This document shows positions 33,179 to 41,392 of a stretch of 52,854 nucleotides of DNA, piece after piece (position 1 is the stretch's first letter; each line of letters opens with the position of its first letter). Source of the DNA: Bacteroidaceae bacterium (lineage in GTDB: Bacteria > Bacteroidota > Bacteroidia > Bacteroidales > Bacteroidaceae); the NCBI GenBank assembly GCA_017447625.1, contig JAFSNB010000017.1, positions 1 through 52,854 on the forward strand, read 5' to 3'. The translations under genes and the position numbers were made by a program. The notes under the pieces are model-generated. The model worked only from the letters and a program-made list of their open reading frames with translations, did not search any database and was not told the DNA's origin.

Positions 33179-33640
33179 TTACTTTAAGAGGTTAATATCG
33201 ATTGATTTAGGCTGCTGAGCCTCGTGAGCGTGCTCGGCACCCTCATAGACGTGGAGGTTCAGGATGATGCGGCTGGCCAGCTTGGTCTTAGGCAGCATAC
33301 CCTTGACAACGCGGCGGATGAGCTTCTCGTAGCCACCCTTCTTGGCGAGGATCTCAGCGGGAGTGGTCTTCTTCTGACCGCCGGGATAACCGCTATAGGA
33401 GAGATATACGTGGTCGGTCATCTTCTTACCGGTAAGCTGGATCTTGTCAGCGTTGATGATGATAACGTTGTCACCACAATCGACATGAGGTGTGAAATTG
33501 GGCTTGTACTTGCCGCGCAACAGCTTGGCGACCTTCGAAGCCAGACGACCCAGGACCTGGTCAGTGGCGTCCACCACAACCCATTCCTTAGTCACAGTTG
33601 CCTTGTTGGCAGAAATGGTCTTAAACGATAAAGTGTCCAT
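33179..33640 (-). CDS. rplM: 50S ribosomal protein L13
   Basis: A 153-residue protein with WVVVDATDQVLGRLASKVA, GDNVIIINADKIQLTGKK and RVVKGMLPKTKLASRI, all L13 signatures. It is the first gene of the operon and has a leader of about 175 nt. Confidence 0.98.
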   Translation of the reverse strand: MDTLSFKTISANKATVTKEWVVVDATDQVLGRLASKVAKLLRGKYKPNFTPHVDCGDNVIIINADKIQLTGKKMTDHVYLSYSGYPGGQKKTTPAEILAKKGGYEKLIRRVVKGMLPKTKLASRIILNLHVYEGAEHAHEAQQPKSIDINLLK

Positions 33641-33816
33641 TCTTCGTTCTGTTTGTCATTTTAATGTTACTACCTGCGGGCTTTTTGCACCCGCTTTTTT
33701 CTCTTTTGGGGATTAATCACCCTTTTTCTGCGATTCACTAACCGTCACTCCAGGCCAATGAAATGACTATTAACACGCAGATTGTGAGCCCATTAGAGGT
33801 CTCACTGATAATAATC
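33641..33816 (-). promoter_or_regulatory. Long rplM leader, candidate ribosomal-protein leader RNA
   Basis: Between the promoter and rplM lie about 175 untranslated nt with a GCGGG/CCCGC hairpin (33676-33693, loop UGCAAAAAG on the minus strand) and further possible pairing. The length and structure suggest autogenous control by L13 or S9. Leaders of this type have been proposed for L13 in Bacteroidia, but I cannot confirm a match to a covariance model. Confidence 0.45.
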
Positions 33817-33822
33817 GGCTTG

Positions 33823-33854
33823 CAAAGGTACGTTTTTCCGCCATTTCTGCCAAA
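33823..33854 (-). promoter_or_regulatory. Promoter of the ribosomal protein operon
   Basis: TTTG (33854-33851), 20 bp, TACCTTTG (33830-33823): a full match to the Bacteroidetes consensus. Confidence 0.75.
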
Positions 33855-33894
33855 TTTTCCTCTAGTTTTTTATTATAAAAAAGATTCGGTTTTT

Positions 33895-33926
33895 CTTGGA
33901 GTTCAGCACAAAAGCCATTACTTTTG
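33895..33926 (+). promoter_or_regulatory. Promoter of gdhA
   Basis: CTTG (33895-33898), 20 bp, TACTTTTG (33919-33926). The -7 box matches TAnnTTTG; the upstream box has one mismatch. It gives a leader of about 65 nt. Confidence 0.6.
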
Positions 33927-33999
33927 CAGTTGCAAAGACAAATTTCGACCTTAAAACCTCATAACCTACGAACCTTACAACCTAACATTAATTAATATT

Positions 34000-35337
34000 A
34001 TGAAGATTGAAACCATCATGGCCAACCTGGAGGCCAAGCATCCAGGTGAGAAAGAATACCTGCAGGCAGTCCGCGAAGTGCTCATGAGCATCGAGGAGGT
34101 CTATAACCAGCACCCGGAGTTCGAGCGCGCCAAACTGATTGAGCGCCTCGTTGAGCCGGAACGCATCATCACCTTCCGCGTTCCCTGGGTCGATGACAAA
34201 GGCGAGGTGCAGGTGAATCTTGGCTACCGCGTCCAGTTCAACAGCGCCATAGGCCCCTACAAGGGCGGCCTTCGCTTCCACGCCTCAGTGAACCTCTCTA
34301 TCCTCAAGTTCCTCGGCTTCGAGCAGACATTCAAGAACGCCCTCACCACTCTGCCTATGGGCGGCGGCAAGGGCGGCAGCGACTTCTCCATCCGCGGCAA
34401 GAGTGATGCCGAGGTGATGCGCTTCTGCCAGGCGTTCATGAACGAGCTCTACCGCTACATCGGCCCCGAGGTGGATGTACCCGCAGGCGACATCGGAGTG
34501 GGCGCACGCGAGATAGGCTACCTCTTCGGACAGTACAAGAAACTAACACGCGACTGGAGCGGCGTGCTCACAGGCAAGGGTCTGGAATACGGCGGCTCGC
34601 TCGTGCGCCCGGAGGCCACAGGCTTCGGCGGACTTTATTTCGTCAACCAGATGCTGCAGACCAAAGGCATTGACATCAAGGGCAAGACCGTGGCCATCAG
34701 CGGCTTCGGCAACGTAGCGTGGGGAGCTGCCACTAAAGCCACACAACTCGGAGCCAAAGTCATCACCATAAGCGGCCCCGACGGATACATCTGCGATCCC
34801 GAAGGCATCAGCGGCGAGAAGATTGACTACCTGCTCGAGCTGCGCGCTTCCGGCAACGACATCTGCGAACCATACGCCGAAGAGTTCCCCTCAGCCACCT
34901 TCGTTCCCGGCAAACGCCCGTGGGAAGTGAAGTGCGACATCGCCCTGCCCTGCGCCACGCAGAACGAGCTGAACGGCGACGATGCCCGTCAACTCATAAC
35001 CAATGGTGTCACCTGCGTAGGCGAGATTTCCAACATGGGCTGCACGCCCGAGGCCATTGATGCATTTGTGGATGCACACCTGCTCTTTGCCCCCGGCAAG
35101 GCAGTCAACGCGGGCGGTGTGGCCACAAGCGGTCTTGAGATGAGCCAGAACGCCATGCACATCAGTTGGAGCGCCGAGGAAGTCGATAAGCGTCTGCACG
35201 GCATCATGCACGCCATCCACGCCCAATGCGTCAAGTACGGCACCGAGCCCGACGGCTACGTCAACTACGTGAAAGGAGCCAACATCGCCGGCTTCATGAA
35301 AGTAGCCAAAGCGATGATGGCTCAGGGAATAGTCTGA
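34000..35337 (+). CDS. gdhA: NADP-type glutamate dehydrogenase
   Basis: A 445-residue protein. PYKGGLRFHASVNLSILKFL with its catalytic-site partner LPMGGGKGGSDF, DVPAGDIGVGAREIGYLFG, and the Rossmann loop AISGFGNVAWGAA define the hexameric GDH. It assimilates ammonia by aminating 2-oxoglutarate. Confidence 0.96.
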   Translation: MKIETIMANLEAKHPGEKEYLQAVREVLMSIEEVYNQHPEFERAKLIERLVEPERIITFRVPWVDDKGEVQVNLGYRVQFNSAIGPYKGGLRFHASVNLSILKFLGFEQTFKNALTTLPMGGGKGGSDFSIRGKSDAEVMRFCQAFMNELYRYIGPEVDVPAGDIGVGAREIGYLFGQYKKLTRDWSGVLTGKGLEYGGSLVRPEATGFGGLYFVNQMLQTKGIDIKGKTVAISGFGNVAWGAATKATQLGAKVITISGPDGYICDPEGISGEKIDYLLELRASGNDICEPYAEEFPSATFVPGKRPWEVKCDIALPCATQNELNGDDARQLITNGVTCVGEISNMGCTPEAIDAFVDAHLLFAPGKAVNAGGVATSGLEMSQNAMHISWSAEEVDKRLHGIMHAIHAQCVKYGTEPDGYVNYVKGANIAGFMKVAKAMMAQGIV

Positions 35338-35355
35338 ATCCGCTTTTTCTCCGGT

Positions 35356-35380
35356 TAGGCCGTCAAATAAAGGCGGCCTA
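35356..35380. terminator. Possible bidirectional hairpin between gdhA and the alcohol dehydrogenase gene
   Basis: TAGGCCG and CGGCCTA form a perfect 7-bp stem with an 11-nt loop between converging genes; it overlaps the minus-strand stop codon. There is no clear T tract, so termination is uncertain. Confidence 0.35.
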
Positions 35381-36562
35381 CCCTCTTGCCATGCGGTAGA
35401 TGGCTTCCATGTCCTCTGCAGCGAGGACGCGGAACTGGCCGCAGGTGGCTTTGTAGTTGCGGCTGCACTTACGGGTCATCTCGCGGATTTCATCGTCGGT
35501 GATGTCACGGCCGATGAGCTCACGGATGTTGATGGGCATTCCGATGGCGTGGTAGAAACGTTCCATGGCTTCGATGCCGCGCAGGGCGGTGCCCTCGGGG
35601 TCGGTGAAATCGTTGGGAACACCCATAACGTTCACGGCGAAACGGACAAAGCGTGAGATGTTCGTGTGCATCACGTAACGCGCCCAACTGGGCCACATTG
35701 CGGCGAGTCCTGCGCCGTGGGTCACGTCGAACATTCCGCTCAGTTCATGTTCCAGCTGATGGGTTGCCCAGTCGCCCTGGGAGCGGCTGCCAGTGATGTC
35801 GTTGTGAGCCAGACTGCCTCCCCACATAATCTGTGAGCGGTTGCGGTAGTCCTCGGGATTCTTCAGCACCTCAAACACACACTCCTTCATCGTACGCATC
35901 AGCGCCTCCGCAATCTCATCCTTCAGCGTCTGGTCGCACTCCGTGTTGAAATAGCGTTCCATGGTGTGCATCATGATGTCGGTGACGCCGGCAGCCGTCT
36001 GATAGGGCGGCAGGGTGAAGGTGCGACGGGGATTCATGATGGCGAAACGCGGACGGGAGAGGTCGTTGGAATAACCCAGTTTCACGTCGCCATCCTCGTT
36101 GGTGATGACGCTGGCCTCGCTCATTTCGCTGCCTGCTGCGGGTATTGTGAGGACGCAGGCGACTGGCAACATTTCTTTCGGCTTCGTCTTACCGAGATAA
36201 ATATCCCACACGTCTCCGTCTAAGCAGACTCCGTAGGCGATACACTTGGAGGAGTCTATGACGCTGCCGCCACCCACAGCCAGAATGAAGTCTATGCCCT
36301 CTTTACGGCACAGCTCGATTCCTCTCTTGGCAAGTGAGAGGCGCGGATTAGGCACTACTCCGCCGAGCTTGACGAAATCTATGCCATCGGCTGCCAGCAG
36401 ACCGCATATCTTGTCCAACAGACCTGAACGGACGGCGCTCTGTCCGCCATAATGAACCAGCACTTTCGTGCCTCCGTATTTTCTGACCAGACGAGCCACC
36501 TGCTCCTCTGACTGTTCACCGAACACGACTTCGGTCGGTGCATAGAAATTGAAATCTTTCAT
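35378..36562 (-). CDS. Iron-containing alcohol dehydrogenase (butanol dehydrogenase/YqhD type)
   Basis: A 394-residue protein starting MKDFNFYAPTEVVFGE. AVGGGSVIDSSKCIA is the nucleotide-binding GGGS, and HQLEHELSGMFDVTHGAGLAAMWP holds the metal-binding histidines. It is most like NAD(P)H-dependent aldehyde reductases of the butanol dehydrogenase group. The physiological substrate is not evident. Confidence 0.9.
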   Translation of the reverse strand: MKDFNFYAPTEVVFGEQSEEQVARLVRKYGGTKVLVHYGGQSAVRSGLLDKICGLLAADGIDFVKLGGVVPNPRLSLAKRGIELCRKEGIDFILAVGGGSVIDSSKCIAYGVCLDGDVWDIYLGKTKPKEMLPVACVLTIPAAGSEMSEASVITNEDGDVKLGYSNDLSRPRFAIMNPRRTFTLPPYQTAAGVTDIMMHTMERYFNTECDQTLKDEIAEALMRTMKECVFEVLKNPEDYRNRSQIMWGGSLAHNDITGSRSQGDWATHQLEHELSGMFDVTHGAGLAAMWPSWARYVMHTNISRFVRFAVNVMGVPNDFTDPEGTALRGIEAMERFYHAIGMPINIRELIGRDITDDEIREMTRKCSRNYKATCGQFRVLAAEDMEAIYRMARG

Positions 36563-36691
36563 ATTGAGTGAAGTTAAAAGGTTAATGGGTTGGGCTACAA
36601 AGATAGGGAGGAAAATTCAGAACATCGTTGTTTAAAAGACAAATACAACCTCTTTTAACAATATTCTTTTTTTAATTACACGAAATGTCGC

Positions 36692-36699
36692 TAACTTTG
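36692..36699 (+). promoter_or_regulatory. -7 box of the GH43 gene
   Basis: TAACTTTG with a TTTT in the expected upstream position (36669-36672). It lies inside a longer reading frame, which argues that translation starts later, at 36724. Confidence 0.6.
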
Positions 36700-36723
36700 T
36701 ACCCAAAATCAATAAAATCACTT

Positions 36724-39700
36724 ATGAAATTCCCCAAATTTGCCACCGCGCTCTCGTGCGCCTTTTTCATGGCTATAGCCGCTCCGAACAACGCATCTGC
36801 AACGGACGAGAGTGAGTGTTCACGTTACCTGTTTGCCTATTTCGAAGGCTCGGGCGAAGGGCGTCTGCAGGAGCACCTGCGATTTGCCATCAGCCGCGAT
36901 GCCGTGAACTGGCGTGCGCTGAACGACAACCTGCCGGTGATCGCCTCGGACTCTATAGCCAAGACCAAAGGCATTCGCGACCCGCATATACTGCGAGGGG
37001 AGAACGGCGACTACTACATCGTGGCCACGGACATGAACACAATCCGCGACGGATGGAGCGAGAACCCGGGTATAGTGCTGATGCGCAGCACAGATCTCGT
37101 ACATTGGACACACTCGTACATAGATCTGCCACGTAAATATTCGGCGTTCAGCGACGCCTACTGGGTCTGGGCTCCACAGGTGATATATGATAAATCAGCA
37201 GGCAAGTACATGATCTACTTCACCCTGCAGCGCACAGGCGACGGACGCTCCACTCTCATCACGTATTACGCCTATGCAAACGCCGCCTTCACAGCCTTTG
37301 AGCAAGCCCCCAAGCAGCTCTTTGCAGCCAAATACGGCAGCATTGACAACGACATCATCCAGGGTCCAGACGGACGCTGGCATCTGTTCTACAAAGGCAA
37401 TACAAAGGATTCTGGCGGAAAGGAAATCAAAAATGGTATTCAGCAGGCTGTAAGTGAGAACCTGACAGGTCCCTACACCGAAGACTTCATTTATTTGGAC
37501 GCATACGCCAACAATTCCACAGTTGTGGAGGGGTCCAGCACCTTCAAGCTTATCGGTCAGCAGAAATATATATTAATGTACGACCTCTACAGCGCCGGGC
37601 GCTATGAATACCAGACATCAACGGACCTGATGTCTTGGACGCAGACGCCGCGCTCGTTCACCAAGGACTTTATGCCGCGCCACGGCAGCGTAATCCCAAT
37701 AACTCTGGACGAAGCCAAGCGTCTGGCAGAAGCATTCCCCTCGACCGACATAGACAGTCTGCTGACGGACGGCCCCTGGGTTGAGCCCGAGGACACGAGC
37801 GGCGAGCTTCTGGTAAGTTACAGTTTCGACCGCGACGGCGACGACAGCGGCACCTACGCAGCCACGCTGAAAGGCTCGGCTCAGTTTGTAACGCTCGACG
37901 GCGGCAACCGTGTGCTCTCCACCGGCAACGATGCAGGCTATCTGGATCTCGGTACCTCGATGGCACGTAATGTGCTGGGGCAGCTCACCAACAATTACAC
38001 CATCTCCATAGACATCAAGGTCGGCCCACGTAACTCTCTCAGCAGTTACTGCTGGGCTTGGGCCATGGGCAACGGCACGGGGCAGTACTCCGCACTCGTG
38101 AACCGCGCCGGAAACGCCGACTGGTACTACGAGGTAAAGAACTCCACCGCCTACGTGGCCTCGTCTGCCAAGGGGCTTGACGAAGACGAGTGGCACACCG
38201 TTACGGCTGTGCAGAAGGGCAACACGTGCGCCATATACATCGACGGCGAGAAGCGCGGCACATGCATCACCACCCTGCGCCCGGCCGACTTCGCCGCCAG
38301 CGTCACACAGAGCTGGCTTGGACGCTCGCCCTACAGCGCCGACGCATACATGACAAACACGCTGATGGACAACTTCCGCATCTACAGCAAAGCGCTCACC
38401 GCAGCTCAGGTTAAGGAGCTGTATAACTCACGCCCGCAGCAGGAGGAGCGGGCACAGACGTTTCCCGTAATCTTCGATTTCACAACAGAGAAAGACACGC
38501 AGGGGCAGTTCACCGGCACGCTGGAGAACGGAGCCACCCTGACCACCTTCGCCTCGACACCCGTGCTGGACCTTGGCCAGACGGACGGTTACTTCGACTT
38601 CGGCCCCGAATTCAGCCAGGTGGTGAACAGTATGGACGACCAGTTCACCATAAGCACCACGCTCTATATCCCGCAGACAACATCAATCAGCGGCGCAGGC
38701 AACTTCATCTGGTGTTTCGCCAAGAGTTCCAGTCAGGGCTATATATTTCTGAGCGCCAAGGACACGCGCTACGCCATAACCCAAACCAGCTATGGCAACG
38801 AGTCCAGCGTGAGCCCCCACGAGCCGCTGCAGCAGGGGCGATGGGTGAACGTCACCTACATACAGAACGGCTCAACCGGCACCCTTTATGTCGATGGCGA
38901 GGTGAAGCGGCAGAAGGACAATATCGAGCTGCATCCGGCTGCTCTGAGCAAGCTCGTGAACAACTGGCTCGGACGCAGCTGCTACTCGGGCGACGTATAT
39001 CTCAAGGACGCGCTCTACGCCGACTTCCGGATATATAACACAGCCATCACCTCGACCCAACTGGCCGAACTGACGGCACAGGCCGACGCCCTGAATAACT
39101 TGCCTGCAGATGAGTCAATACGTCTGGACCTCGATGCCCTCAGTCTGCCAAACAGCATCAACAACCTATACGAGGGCGTCACCCTGCCCACTCAAGGCAC
39201 CTACGGCTCCGCCATCAGCTGGAAATCATCTGACCCGACACTTCTCTCGGACGAGGGCAAAGTGGTAGGCACACCCACAGAGACACGTCAGCACGTTACC
39301 CTGACAGCGACACTCAGCGCCACCGCCACCGGAGGTGAAGGGGCTGACCCGCTCACCGCCACCAAGACCTTCGACGTGTATGTCCACAAGAAGGACAGCC
39401 CCTACTCTCATTACCTCTTTACGTTCTTCCCCAGCAACAGCAACGAGAACATCTACTATGCAGTCTCTGACAATGGTTACGACTATACAACAATAAACGA
39501 GGGACAGCCCGTGGTGAAGGCGGCAGATATCACCGTTATGGGCGGACTGCGCGACCCGCATATCCTGCGCGGCGAGGACGGACGCTTTTATATGGTGGCA
39601 ACGGACATGCGCTCTGCATTGGGGTGGTCCAGCAACCGCGGGATGGTGTTGATGCGCTCCGACGACCTCATCAACTGGCAGACCAGCGCCGTACACTTCC

Positions 39701-40479
39701 CCACCCGATACGCCGGCACTTATTTCGCCAATGTCACCCGCGTGTGGGCTCCGGAGACTATCTACGACCCCGTGGCCGGAAAGTACATGATTTACTTCTC
39801 CATTCTGACGAACGACGGGAAAGTGCCCTACGACAAGGTGTTCTACGCCTACGCCAACGAGGACTTCACCGACCTCGAAGGCACCCCGACCTATTTCTAC
39901 GACCGCGGTTCTGCAACAATAGACATGAATATCGTCTATAACGAGAACGACAGCCTCTACCACGCCGTTTATAAGAACGAAGGCTCTGGCGGAATCTGCC
40001 AGGTGACTGCCACCACGCTGACGCCTCCCGATGGAGCGCCCGAAGGCAGCCAATGGAGCGCCCCGAGCGGCACTCTGCAGCAGACCACCGAGGCCGTGGA
40101 GGGCGCCGGAATATTCCGACTGATTGACAGCGACGACTGGATTTTAATGTACGACTGTTATTCAAACGGTCACTACCAGTTCTGCTCCTCGCCCGACCTC
40201 GTGAACTTCACCTTCAGGAAGAACACAGCAACCAGCGGCTCCTTCACTCCGCGCCACGGCACCGTTATTCCAATCACCGAGAGCGAATACCAGCTTCTTC
40301 TCAAACTCCCCTACACCACTGGAATAAACGACCTTCCCAACGCCCGCAGCAAAGCTGCCTGTTCAGATCAGTCAGCCTCTTCTTACAACAAAGTCCTCCA
40401 CGGCTCACAGATTGTTATCACGCCCGCACACGGCTCATCTGCTGCGGCCTACGACATCAGCGGAAGAAGGATAAAATGA
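36724..40479 (+). CDS. Exported multidomain glycosidase: GH43, LamG, LamG, Ig-like, GH43
   Basis: A 1251-residue protein with a signal peptide (MKFPKFATALSCAFFMAIAAP). Residues 34-342 form the first GH43-like propeller (GIRDPHILRGENGDYYIVAT; VVEGSSTFKL). LamG-like sandwiches span about 361-569 and 579-788 (each with NWLGRS or SWLGRS). An Ig-like module follows at about 797-889, and a second GH43-like propeller at 892-1195 (GLRDPHILRGEDGRFYMVAT; AVEGAGIFRLI). Both propellers keep the RDP Asp and a V-E-G Glu; the usual N-terminal catalytic Asp is not obvious. The tail ends AYDISGRRIK. Arabinan or arabinoxylan is the likely target (inference). Confidence 0.85.
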   Translation: MKFPKFATALSCAFFMAIAAPNNASATDESECSRYLFAYFEGSGEGRLQEHLRFAISRDAVNWRALNDNLPVIASDSIAKTKGIRDPHILRGENGDYYIVATDMNTIRDGWSENPGIVLMRSTDLVHWTHSYIDLPRKYSAFSDAYWVWAPQVIYDKSAGKYMIYFTLQRTGDGRSTLITYYAYANAAFTAFEQAPKQLFAAKYGSIDNDIIQGPDGRWHLFYKGNTKDSGGKEIKNGIQQAVSENLTGPYTEDFIYLDAYANNSTVVEGSSTFKLIGQQKYILMYDLYSAGRYEYQTSTDLMSWTQTPRSFTKDFMPRHGSVIPITLDEAKRLAEAFPSTDIDSLLTDGPWVEPEDTSGELLVSYSFDRDGDDSGTYAATLKGSAQFVTLDGGNRVLSTGNDAGYLDLGTSMARNVLGQLTNNYTISIDIKVGPRNSLSSYCWAWAMGNGTGQYSALVNRAGNADWYYEVKNSTAYVASSAKGLDEDEWHTVTAVQKGNTCAIYIDGEKRGTCITTLRPADFAASVTQSWLGRSPYSADAYMTNTLMDNFRIYSKALTAAQVKELYNSRPQQEERAQTFPVIFDFTTEKDTQGQFTGTLENGATLTTFASTPVLDLGQTDGYFDFGPEFSQVVNSMDDQFTISTTLYIPQTTSISGAGNFIWCFAKSSSQGYIFLSAKDTRYAITQTSYGNESSVSPHEPLQQGRWVNVTYIQNGSTGTLYVDGEVKRQKDNIELHPAALSKLVNNWLGRSCYSGDVYLKDALYADFRIYNTAITSTQLAELTAQADALNNLPADESIRLDLDALSLPNSINNLYEGVTLPTQGTYGSAISWKSSDPTLLSDEGKVVGTPTETRQHVTLTATLSATATGGEGADPLTATKTFDVYVHKKDSPYSHYLFTFFPSNSNENIYYAVSDNGYDYTTINEGQPVVKAADITVMGGLRDPHILRGEDGRFYMVATDMRSALGWSSNRGMVLMRSDDLINWQTSAVHFPTRYAGTYFANVTRVWAPETIYDPVAGKYMIYFSILTNDGKVPYDKVFYAYANEDFTDLEGTPTYFYDRGSATIDMNIVYNENDSLYHAVYKNEGSGGICQVTATTLTPPDGAPEGSQWSAPSGTLQQTTEAVEGAGIFRLIDSDDWILMYDCYSNGHYQFCSSPDLVNFTFRKNTATSGSFTPRHGTVIPITESEYQLLLKLPYTTGINDLPNARSKAACSDQSASSYNKVLHGSQIVITPAHGSSAAAYDISGRRIK

Positions 40480-40495
40480 AGTTTTGCTTTTGCTC

Positions 40496-40540
40496 AACTT
40501 CTTTAACTTCTGACTTCTTAACTACTTCTGAAATTTGAAT
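40496..40540. repeat. 45-bp direct repeat, copy 1 (3' end of purN)
   Basis: It matches 41230-41274 at 43 of 45 bases (AACTTCTTTAACTTCTGA, then TTCTTAACTACTTCTGAA). This copy supplies the last residues and stop codon of purN. Confidence 0.85.
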
Positions 40541-41099
40541 CAGATATTAAATCGGCCAGAACTTCGGGGAAGTGGCGCATTTCCAGAGCATGAACCTTGT
40601 CGGCGATGGTCTCCGGCGTATCCTCAGGGGAAAGAGCCGTGCGGAACTGCGCAATAATCTCACCTGAGTCGCAGACAGGCGTCACGTAATGAATGGTTAT
40701 TCCGGTCTCAGTCTCCCCAGCAGCCTTCACAGCCTCGTGAACATGGTGTCCCCACATTCCTTTGCCCCCGTATTTGGGTAGCAAGGCGGGGTGGATATTG
40801 ACGATACGACGCGGGAAGGCATCTATCAGGAAATCTGGCACAAGAGGCAGGAATCCCGCCAGCACGATGAAACCGATGTCGTAACGGCGCATAAGCGGGA
40901 GCATCACCTCCGGGTCGTTCAACTGCGCCTTCGGGACTACGGCTGTAGGCACGCCAAGTTTCTCAGCTCTGACTAAAGCGTAAGCATCCGGGCGGTTGCT
41001 AACCACGAGCGCAACGCTTACGGAATCCGAGCCGCTGAAGTAGCGGATTATATTTTCACAGTTTGTGCCGCTTCCGGACACGAAAATCGCGAGGTTCAT
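40518..41099 (-). CDS. purN: Phosphoribosylglycinamide formyltransferase
   Basis: A 193-residue protein with IFVSGSGTNCENI at the start, NIHPALLPKYGGKGMWGHHV (the catalytic Asn-His) and VTPVCDSGEIIAQ (catalytic Asp). It formylates GAR in purine synthesis. Its C-terminal Asn-Phe-Arg-Ser-Ser is encoded by a 45-bp repeat that recurs upstream of the gene at 41230-41274. Confidence 0.95.
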   Translation of the reverse strand: MNLAIFVSGSGTNCENIIRYFSGSDSVSVALVVSNRPDAYALVRAEKLGVPTAVVPKAQLNDPEVMLPLMRRYDIGFIVLAGFLPLVPDFLIDAFPRRIVNIHPALLPKYGGKGMWGHHVHEAVKAAGETETGITIHYVTPVCDSGEIIAQFRTALSPEDTPETIADKVHALEMRHFPEVLADLISDSNFRSS

Positions 41100-41229
41100 A
41101 ATAGTTTAATTACAAGCTCATATACTTGGTAGTTATGAAGTTAAGTAGTTATCGCTTCGCTCGCCCTTCGGGCTGTAGTTAAGCCGTTACTCTTGCGGCT
41201 GATTTCTGCTGCTCTTTGACTATTGGCTT

Positions 41230-41274
41230 AACTTCTTTAACTTCTGAATTCTTAACTACTTCTGAATTTTGAAT
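41230..41274. repeat. 45-bp direct repeat, copy 2 (upstream of purN)
   Basis: The partner of 40496-40540. The rest of the 41100-41392 spacer has AGTTAAGTAGTT-type units and a GCTCGCCCTTCGGGC hairpin but no gene. Confidence 0.85.
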
Positions 41275-41351
41275 TAATGATTTTAAGGGTTATTTTGGGT
41301 GCAAAAGTAGAGATTTTCTTTCTAATTATAATAATATATGCAATAAAATCG

Positions 41352-41359
41352 TACATTTG
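41352..41359 (+). promoter_or_regulatory. -7 box of the GH27 gene
   Basis: TACATTTG, a match to TAnnTTTG, 33 bp before the start codon. No good upstream TTTG is visible at 19-21 bp. Confidence 0.5.
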
Positions 41360-41392
41360 CACCATCAAAAACCTTGTAAACAGTAATTCCCT

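Noticed and set aside
33676-33699. Plus-strand rho-independent terminator (GCGGG hairpin with T run)
   Set aside because: No plus-strand gene lies upstream; on the minus strand it is part of the rplM leader.
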